Shown here: piece after piece, positions 55,703 through 64,000 of the stretch
Numbering within the stretch: the stretch's first letter is position 1
Layout of the letters: each line of letters begins with the position of its first letter
Program-made: the position numbers and the translations under genes
NCBI GenBank assembly: GCA_050084515.1
Contig: CM114274.1
Location: 37,324,001-37,388,000 of the forward strand
Direction: 5' to 3'
DNA from: Blasia pusilla
Lineage: Eukaryota > Marchantiophyta > Marchantiopsida > Blasiales
Length of the DNA: 64,000 nucleotides
Notes under the pieces: model-generated
What the model saw: the letters and a program-made list of their open reading frames with translations, nothing else
Databases searched by the model: none
Told to the model about the DNA's origin: nothing

Positions 55703-58700
55703 GACATGTCAACTGACTGGCGGGTGGTGTTTTCAAAGATTCGCACGAAAAGTTTGAATTCCATTTAATGGAACTGAGAAGTTGGGGACGATCATTCCTC
55801 AGCCACGAGGCGTCGAGTGGTGTCCGTGGGCCCCTTGTCATGGTAATCTCTCAACTCTTTAAACCTCAAGCTTTCTTCTTTTCGTACAACTGCCACATTC
55901 AATCCAAGAAACCTGTCTTTCTCATACTGATTTGTGGCTGCACCGTCAACAGGCTTGGATTGGATGAGTCCGCATCAGAGCGCAAGGAGCAGTGTACAAA
56001 CAATCCAGAGTGAAGGATTCGGGGCAGCTTCCGTCCTGGCACCAAGATTATGGAGCGTTTTCAAATTTTACATCGTGGGAAAGACGCCTATGCTGGTGGC
56101 TCGTATTTGTATATAACCTTGGAGTGATGTCACAGCAGACAGGGCCGATAATCTTTGAGTACTTGTAGTACGGCATTACATGTACAATTGAGCAGTTTCT
56201 TGGATCTCATTTTGGCAGGATCACCTTTGTAGATATCCAAGAATGTACATGAAGAGTTTGAATATGCGAACGGTATATTCACCTTTGCATATATGGTATA
56301 AAGCAAATTTTACTAATGAATACACGAAACTTTGGGCGTTATGGTACCTGGTCTAGCATTCCACAGGCAGGGTCAGTGCACAGGACTCTCATCTCAGTCC
56401 GGAATGGTTACCGGGCATTGTTTTGTGTCATGAAAGCCACGCTTTGGTACAGCAGTTTCGCAAGGTTCTTTCCCATTGCATCAAACTGGAGGGTCTCGCC
56501 GGACGAGACATTGACCATTTTCCATGGAAGCGTTGCAAGGTGAGCGGGTTGATACTTACCTTCATTCATCTCACAGTCCCACTGTCCCGAACATGGTAGC
56601 TATACCAACGCCCAAGTAACCCAGTCCGCTTGGTCTGTATGGAAGCCAAGATCCAAGTCCTACCAGCTTCCGGCAAAGGGCTGTCTCGTTAGAGCCGCGA
56701 AGTTTCTTATCGGTTTCTCACAAAGTTTTTCGGACCGAAAATTCGTGCTTAAAATCGGTCACGAGGGCCAGAAGAAAGACGGTTCAGATGTCCTCCGGTG
56801 AAGAAGGTTCAGATGGATACAGAATGATGATCAGGCGGCACGAGCGTAAAAACAAGCGAGTTGTGCGGGGGATATGGTGCGAGCTACTCAATGTTTATAA
56901 CTTTATAGACCTGGCTGGCTCGCAGACCAGATCAATGATCGATCAATCGTGGCCCCCGTCGCCTCGATTCCCACGACTTCCGATATTGTCCGTGTCGCTC
57001 GCGCACGTGTGTAAGTCAATTCCCCAATTCCCATCGTACTGTTCTGGACACGGAGACGAAATGACCCAAGAATCTCTCTTCTGATGGGATATGCCGCCAA
57101 GTCTCTCGCCATTTACAGGATGCAAGAGCGTTTAGAGACAATTCCAAGGAAAGGTTAAGGTTCGATAACCCGACGTGGAAGTGGTCAAAGATCCAAAGTA
57201 CCTGCGGTTGGTTTGCCCATATTCCGGAAGGTTGTAAATCTGATCAAAGTCGCCTGTAGTGCCAACTTATTAAATCCCCTCGAGCCAGTCTCCTCTCGTC
57301 TCGTCGTCTCATACCGTGGTCCTGGAACTCCTTCCCGCCTTGAAGACTGACTGCTGATTGCGGAGTTGGCCCAACCTACACAACATAGAATCCGCAAACT
57401 AACAGAATTAGGACAACTGGATATTAAGTATTGAAGGTGCGCGAATTCAGTAGTCTTCACTTCACCGTCCAATCTGAGCCGACCTAATTACGCGAGGCAT
57501 TTGTGTGAAATTGGGCGGCTCTAGAGTCAAGACGATCGAGCGAATAGAATAAACTTACCTGTGGAGCGTCGGAAAATTAAATGGACCATTTTCGAGAGGT
57601 CCCTTTCGTCGGTCAATGCTTTTGAAAGGAACAGTTAGGATCTATCGGTTCAACAAAGACACTCTACTCTCTACGCTATTCCAGAGGCCTCTCGAACTTC
57701 GTCACTACATTGACCTTGGGAGTTCTCACTCCCTTCGATGAATTCGAACATCCTTCCTTGTCAACACGGATCAGAAATCTGGCGAAGGCCGTTCAACTTT
57801 AATGTAAAGTCGACTGGAACTAACTACTACTTGTAAAGTAGGTGGACATTAATCTCACCACCATCGCCAGAGCTGTGATTTAAAACTCCTTCCACTGCCA
57901 GCGAGTTAGCCAATATGCAGTAGAGTTGGAGGCCTGAGAAGTCCTGCGCTTCGCCTGTTGCTAGCTAGAACCAATCCATCATTTGGATGCGTACACAACC
58001 CTGTTTTTACCTGATCGCTTCACTGGACAGGTACACTTCCACATCCAAGGCAATCTAGTTTTGGCAAAGTCTCGAGCTCCGCGCTCTACATGTCGACAAA
58101 AGTGTCAGTTGAATTACAATTCGTACGAGTGCCTTCAACAATATACGTACCATATTTTCGGGATATGACGAGCACACCAATATCCTATCCCGGCCAAGCA
58201 TAATAACCTAGTATTTCTTCACGCCACTTGCTCGCAGGGCAGGGTGATGAAAAAGTTAATGACAAAATGCAGTTGAGGAAAGAGTGCAGAGGAGAACGGA
58301 GTCGGAGAGATTCTCGGGCTCAAATTAAACCTGTTCGAGACTGACGAGTGGTTCTATTTCACTTGAAGATTTAGAAAAAGGCAGGTCTAGATCGAGTCTC
58401 TTTCTTGGATCATCCTGGACGGGACATGCTTCTATCGGCTGGTTGTGTTTGCGTGTCGTCGGTGAGCTGTCCGCTCAGTTCCGACTCTCGAAAGCTGTAT
58501 ATTACTTACTGCAAGTGATCAATTCACCTCGCTATCCAGGGACCTCGGGATGAATTCCTGATTAATTAGCTAGCACTGCGTCAACCTCCGTACCTACTTC
58601 TGGGGTCTAGAATCTGGAGTTGTGACGGAGGACATACAGTCTCTTAATTAGTGCATCGCACGAGTCTAGTACTAGTTTGAGCCGAGAAACTTCGGTTCTA

Positions 58701-60337
58701 GGCTAATTAACTCGAGAGTTAACACACGAAACTTGTCGGTTCTTGAAAATTCGCCACTGAACCCGCAAGGAAAATTAGCCATTTCCCGTCGGGAGGTGCA
58801 GTTCTCGAGGCCTCCCTCAAGAACTACAACTCATTTGACCTTAGTGGATCGCTTGTCAGACCATCACCAGATCTCGTAGAAGAGATGATGTTGTCATGGG
58901 ACGTAGAACTAGGATCCAGATCATGAACCCTAGCGATTTGCACGGGACTCACTCACTCACCGACTCAATGTATGAAAAGAGCGGTCCACGGATTGAAAAA
59001 AAACTACACCAGGTGAGGCGGAATGAATCTTTCTTGAAAATCCACGGTTACTTAGACTGTAGAATCAATGTAGGTCTATCAACTCGAATTTTCCTCGCGC
59101 GTGGAGTATCTGAGTTCATGATCGACATGTACGCATGCTATTATTTGATACGCTTTTGCCTCTGCTGTGTAATGGCACGCTGAGTTGGTCCATCTCGTCT
59201 CAAAAATGCGCTACAAGTGGGAGGAGTCTGTACTAGACACCATCACTACGCCCATTGATTGGGAGTGGTAGTTAGTAACTAGGTTATACTGTGAAAACTC
59301 CTCTAGAAGCTCAGCATATGAGAGTTGAACTTCCATATTGAGTCGCGCACACATCCAACGGGGATAGTTGGTCTAGACAGCTATAGATCTCCAAAACAAA
59401 CCAAGGCAGATCAACTCAATTCAAGACTTGGACTATCTGCGCTATATCGATGAACACCTCCAGGGACTAACTTGCCTCCGGCGAAGGGAATTGAATCAGT
59501 GGTAAACGAAAGAAGGAAAATTGAACTTTCACATCTGCCCCGTGAGCGCATCGTTATCTTTCCTGATGCGCATCGTTATCTTTCCTGCTGCCAGCTGTAG
59601 GTTCTCAACTTCCACTGATCGGTATGATCGTAGGTTCTCTGTGATTCGAAGCTCTATCGAGACTCCTGCTACCGAGTAATCTGAGCGGCTTGGAATTCCG
59701 AATCTCCATATGTTGCATACCTCTGGAGATCGATCTTAGGGAACGGAAAAGGGTCTCGAGCAGCCACTGACGTTGTCTCAACAGATCAATTTAGATTTGG
59801 CGGTCCAGACGCACATCTCTGAACTTATATGACTACCCCGATTTGTCTGGACAGTGTACGAGCTAGCCAGGCTAGAAACTTCAACGTTAGCAGTTGTACC
59901 TAGTAATTTGATCACGGGAACCAACAGACACGAAAATTAGTTTGCGATAGAGAGAGACCATTGAACGAATTATCTAAAAGGATAGAGCGGATCGGACGAA
60001 ACCTATGGTGCATGATAGATCTGCCGAAGAATCTCTCTCGGGGTTCATACTCTACGCAGAACATTACTTCGTCATAAAAACCTCAAAAGAGATTCCTAAA
60101 TCGATCGAAGGTCGCTTGGGAAAGCGAGTAGCTATCGACGTTGTGCCAGCTGAAGCGGCCTCCAATGGTCTTGAGCTTGAATCGGAGCTTTGGAATGTCA
60201 TGGCATATTTTCGCATATAGTTTCCACGTCGTTACAATGGACATGTACGCGAGTACCGCCGGCCTGCCCTTGGACCGTCCTGGACCCGGGCCTTGTTTCT
60301 TACGATCCCAGCATATTCTCGCAAGAGAGCGCTAATA
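55703..60337. other. 3' flank and intergenic, no recognisable gene
   Basis: Short frames only. Holds a 21-22-bp tandem duplication around GCGCATCGTTATCTTTCCTG at 59547-59590. The first few hundred bases should include the 3' untranslated region of the large gene. Confidence 0.45.
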
Positions 60338-60367
60338 GGACCGGACCGGACCGGACCGGACCGGACC
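60338..60367. repeat. (GGACC)6 pentanucleotide microsatellite
   Basis: Six exact copies of GGACC. Confidence 0.97.
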
Positions 60368-62080
60368 CTGGTCACAGGTGACAATAATTACTTCGAAGTT
60401 TTTTCTTTTCTTTCACAACGCTGGAGCTTCCGCTGGATCATAGTTTCCCATCGAGACAAGCGCTACAATGTACTCAACTAAGCCTTCTCTTAAGCCCAAT
60501 AAGATTTTATTTTAACACCATACAGTCCTGGGGCTCAGTTTACTGTTGAATATGACCTGTGCATGTGCATGATGATTGTCCGGTCTCACACAATTTGTGT
60601 GGTTTCTCTGAAGTGCTGACCTACCTGATACCATCAGCAGGCCCGTGGCAGAAGAATCAAATTGACTACGTTTATAAGTTCTGTCATGATGCTCTGCCTG
60701 GGCACTACGTGCACAACGCAAGCATCATCTGCTTTTGCAAACCTTGAAGTGGTTCCTTTTTCCAAATCCCTGTTCCGGGATCGATCGTGGTCGAAAGTTC
60801 GCTGACAGATAGCAACACTGTCCATACAATGAAATTCACATAAATTTTTCCATATTTTATTTTCGTTTAGATCCCTAATTTCAAAATCTTCGGTCGTGAG
60901 GCGCCCTTTTATTAGGCTGGCACAATATGGTAGGATTAGCGCGGGTCGGGTCGAAAAAGCGATACGCGTGGGGCAGGAAACCGAGTTAGACTCTTAGAGT
61001 ATAGGAAGAATACAAAATTAGTTTTCCAGGTGCCTCGTGCGAAATTGTCAAATCTTGATCATGATTCGCCGTTGCCATTCTTGCAATGATAACAAAGGAT
61101 ATCTGCCGGGGTTAAAAGTGCGAAACAGTATCGTGGCGAGTAAAAAGGTGGAGAGGTTGCCATAAGTGAAAGCAAATGGACGCGCTCGGAGAACATACAC
61201 CACCTTCACCGGGAAGAAAGCACGTGTGACTCTATCCATCTATCCCGGAGCTAGTCCCAGGCCTGGCCGATCGATCCGCAGCACACCAGATCTGCCAAAA
61301 ACTTTCTAATAAAAGTCAGTGCAGCAGTCAGTCGGTAGCTCCGCGTAGTCCCGCATCGTCATCCATTCCTCCCTCTGCAGCCGCTACTCGTGATTCTTTC
61401 TTCTTCTTCCACGGATCGTCTCATCTCATCCTCTCCCATCCCTAATGTCTTGTAATGCACAGACACAAGCTCGCTCTGCCCAACCAATCAATTCCCACCC
61501 AGGCACTTATTGCGCAACTTCCTCATCTAACAAACACCACCGCCAAGCCATGTGCCTCCACTGATGCCATAAGTCGCGCACCTCGTCATGTGGGGCCCAT
61601 CATGCCATGCCACCGTCTCCAACCCATCCATCGCATCGCATCCCATCCCAAGCCATGCATGCCGCGCTAAAGCCCGCGGCCCGCGGGCGGGAGTCCGCGG
61701 GACTCTGGGAGGAGAATATTGCGTGTCTCATCTATATATATAGATATTTATTTATTTATTTTATAAAAAAAAATTTTTGATCGCATCAGCGTCGTAACGG
61801 TCGCTCGAGGGAGGGGAGCACCCGCTTCAGTCATTGCGAGATGTGCGCATGCTTGCTTGCTTTGCGACTACGTTTTAGGGCGAGGAAAGGAAGGAGGTGT
61901 GCCGTGCCGAGCTGGTGGGGGGTTGCGTGGGGTGCCATGGAAGTGCCGGTGCGAGGCTATGCGACGTCTCTGGTGGCTGTGCTGCTGGATGATGAATCGC
62001 GCCTGCGCGTTCTGCACCCGGAGTTGCATACGAAATCGCGCGCGGTGGAGAAGTCGTGCAATTCGTTTCGCTCGAAGCTA
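60368..62080. other. No recognisable gene
   Basis: C-rich low-complexity (CCATCCCAT-type) patch near 61550-61660, then a CCCGCGGCCCGCGGGCGGG-like GC patch at about 61672-61690 and a TATATA/TTTATTTA tract at 61730-61765. It has a promoter-like character but no gene can be attached. Confidence 0.4.
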
Positions 62081-62390
62081 GCGAACTTCCATAATGTTAG
62101 ATTCCACTTCTTCCTTGTTCTTTCAGCCCTGCATCCCGGGGGGCCCGGCCTCAAAGCTTGCGCCATTCCAAAATGTCAGATTCATCTTCTTCCTTCAATC
62201 CTGCCCTGCCGGGGTTCACAGATTGGGGACTTCCATAACGTCAGATGCAACTTTTCCCTTGGAGTTCACCTCCGCATCCCGGGCCTCAAAGCTTGCGCGC
62301 TTCCATGACGTTTTTTGTAGCCAAGTTGCGCGCTTTCCCAGCAAACCCGCGCCTCCTCAACGCTTGCGTCCTTCGGTGACGTTAGATTCA
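62081..62390 (+). repeat. Imperfect tandem repeat, period about 67-79 bp, five units
   Basis: The block GCGAACTTCCATAATGTTAG and variants (CTTCCATAACGTCAGAT, CTTCCATGACGTT, CCTTCGGTGACGTTAGAT) recur at about 62081, 62160, 62227, 62296 and 62365. They are separated by CATCCCGGG and GGCCTCAAAGCTTGCG blocks in most units. Several units carry TGACGT or ACGTCA. Confidence 0.75.
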
Positions 62391-63407
62391 AGTCCCCCTT
62401 TCCCTGCACTAAACCCTTAGTTGTGTCGATCGCATTTTGATTTGATCGTGAGTCGACCATGGGCGAATGTTAAATGACCAGGCCTCATGTAGATAGGGCC
62501 TTCTTCAATTCTGCCTCAGCTCACGAGGGCGTCTTCGGTTACGGGAGTAACAGAACTGCAGGCAAGTAGTAAAATAACATATTATCTATCCTTTCGGTTT
62601 TGTAGAATCCGAGGTCAAGTGCTATGGGTACCCGTGTACGCATGCGTATGTACTACAGAAAGCCGGCGCGATCATGGGATTCGTCATGGCTAGCACCGGT
62701 CAAAGGTCTCAGATCTGTCGCAGTTCCTGATATCGGTCCCTTGGAGCTACGCCAGATTCTCTCCTTGGCCTTGATGCATGACATGCTCCCCTCGCCATAT
62801 CGCCCCTGCTTGTGGTCTCTCCGAATCCCCCAGCATCCTCCTTCACTTTTTTCGAAGGTGGCACTGAATATTGGTCTGTTCACGTCCTCTAGCGGCAGAT
62901 TCCAGGGCCAATCAGTAATCTAGACTGCCTCTAGTAGATTAGTGACGACTTCAGTCAACGGGGCCTGGACTTAATCGCAAAGTTAATGTCATATCAGCTC
63001 CAGAATCTGTATCGCAGTTTGGATTTGTGAGAAGTCATCCAGTAATTCTAACTGTACCCCTCCTGCCATTCAAGACAAGTACTATTGTATCAGAGTTGAG
63101 GTCGTGGCCTTACTAGAGAGATATGCGTGTCCGAGATCCATCTGATACCTTGACCTCCTAGAGTTGTATAATTAGTGACTCAACTCGTGTCGTGGTGAAT
63201 TTTCTGACACAAACTAGGCTCGAAGAGGAAAGCTCGAATTGCAATCACCAAACCTGCAGCAATTTCGATGACGAGCTGCAGTGTGTTGAAGTAGACCTAA
63301 AGAATTGTGGTGTGCTTGTGATCACATAAATGTAGCAAGATCTGAAATTGATGTGGATCTCTTACTGTGAAGTGCACTGAGTGAGTCCAACTGTTCCCCA
63401 TGTTCAG
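62391..63407. other. No recognisable gene; upstream of the IFT20-like exon
   Basis: Earlier IFT20 exons were sought here without a firm result. A stretch at 63264-63300 reads FDDELQCVEVDLK and weakly resembles the FDE....VLD motif of IFT20 N-termini, but lacks clear splice support. Confidence 0.35.
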
Positions 63408-63575
63408 CTGGTGAAGCAACTACTATCTCAAGTGACCGAGCAATCTCAGAAAATAGAGACAGCCAAGTTACAGGTCGTTGGTATTCGTAACATGGTGGCG
63501 GCAGAGATTGAGACTCGATCGGAAAAGTTGCGAGATCAGAGAAACTTGATCGCTGACAAACAAGAGCAGCTTGAG
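63408..63575 (+). CDS. IFT20: IFT20-like intraflagellar transport protein, one internal exon
   Basis: A 56-codon phase-0 exon between acceptor TGTTCAG|CTG and donor GAG|GTAATC. The peptide starts LVKQLLSQVTEQSQKIET and continues AKLQVVGIRNMVAAE and RNLIADKQEQLE. This follows the central coiled coil of IFT20, where family members read EK.KAIG.RN then a run of Arg/Glu/Gln residues and L..EK...LER. IFT20 is a small (about 130-residue) IFT-B subunit that also serves Golgi-to-cilium traffic. In land plants it is expected only where flagellated sperm occur. The flanking exons lie outside the window or were not recognised; this could also be a single-exon pseudogene remnant, although both splice sites look intact. 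Confidence 0.7.
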
Positions 63576-64000
63576 GTAATCCACGTACCAGTAACCAATT
63601 TGAAGCTTCCGTTGCTCTTGTAGCTCCACAACTAGAATCCAATTGAAAGCTCCATCAGAATGCTTCAAATTGATAGATGAAATAGTTCTTTCATCTATCT
63701 ATCATGTTGGACTCATCCTGGATATCCTGGGACGCTGAACCTGGAGCAAATAACTTCAATTTATCGGGATGACGTGACATTAGTGAGCACCTCAACCTCA
63801 ACGTCAATCGTCTGACAACTCTGTCAAGGAACGGTTTCTCATTATAATACCTCAAATCGAGCCCAATAGATACAATGCCGTGCAAAGAATCCCTTCGACC
63901 CTTCTGTGGGTCGAAGGGATTCGATGGAGTCCATGCACACTCTACTCGGTCGACTCCTCGGCAGACTCGAGTGACCCAATCCCACTTATCTCCGGAGAAA
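63576..64000. other. Intron following the IFT20-like exon, with an inverted repeat
   Basis: No next IFT20 exon (expected to open with an R....EY..L motif) was found. A perfect inverted repeat with 15-bp arms GAATCCCTTCGACCC / GGGTCGAAGGGATTC and a 6-nt loop lies at 63887-63922. Confidence 0.6.

Noticed and set aside
61841-62308. A 155-codon plus-strand frame
   Set aside because: Most of it runs through the 70-bp imperfect repeat, giving repeated FHNVR and GLKACA pieces; no known domain.
63121-63160. MRVRDPSDTLTS as a possible IFT20 N-terminal exon (family motif LRVLDPE)
   Set aside because: Only a few residues agree, a stop follows at once, and no usable donor was found.

Overview
The window is nuclear DNA of a land plant, most likely a seed-free lineage (bryophyte, lycophyte or fern). 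Evidence for a plant: a DEAD-box helicase matching plant RH24 from its N-terminal signature to its C-terminus, degenerate TTTAGGG (plant telomere-type) repeats, relics of Copia, hAT, CACTA-like and Helitron-like elements, and GT-AG introns throughout. Evidence for a lineage with motile sperm: an exon at the right edge that reads as the central coiled coil of IFT20, an intraflagellar transport protein that flowering plants lack. The species cannot be fixed from the sequence, and all family names come from remembered motifs; no database was searched.

Layout. 1-3541: AT-rich, a degenerate unrecognised coding stretch at the edge, then nothing clear. 3542-10733 (minus): the RH24/DDX42-type RNA helicase in five exons, rebuilt with every junction keeping frame; its third intron holds a cox2-derived mitochondrial-like fragment. 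11054-11440: eight copies of a 49-bp minisatellite about 320 bp upstream of the helicase start. 11.5-30 kb: an AT-rich, gene-poor repeat block with three or four Helitron-like ends, a Copia integrase relic, a telomere-like tract, a DUF7869-type transposon relic, a hAT transposase relic and a diverged satellite array with a period near 180 bp. 30-37.8 kb: GC-richer, no recognisable genes, small duplications, microsatellites and a tiny CACTA-like foldback.

37793-41312 (plus): a three-exon gene matching the HAPLESS 8-like plant family, with its N-terminal motif, a UBZ4-type zinc finger and the conserved segment after the finger. 48067-55702 (plus): two very long exons coding for a low-complexity protein of about 2,400 residues with two SUMO-interaction-like motifs. 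It lacks an evident start, so it may be a separate gene with upstream exons or the 3' half of the HAPLESS 8-like gene across a 6.7-kb gap. 55.7-63.4 kb: no recognisable gene, several short repeats. 63408-63575: the IFT20-like exon.

The genes do not form an operon or pathway cluster, and I found no convincing new multi-gene system. The leads most worth following are the cox2 chimera in the helicase intron, the one-gene-or-two question at 37.8-55.7 kb, the satellite and telomere-like tracts close together, and the Helitron-like family.
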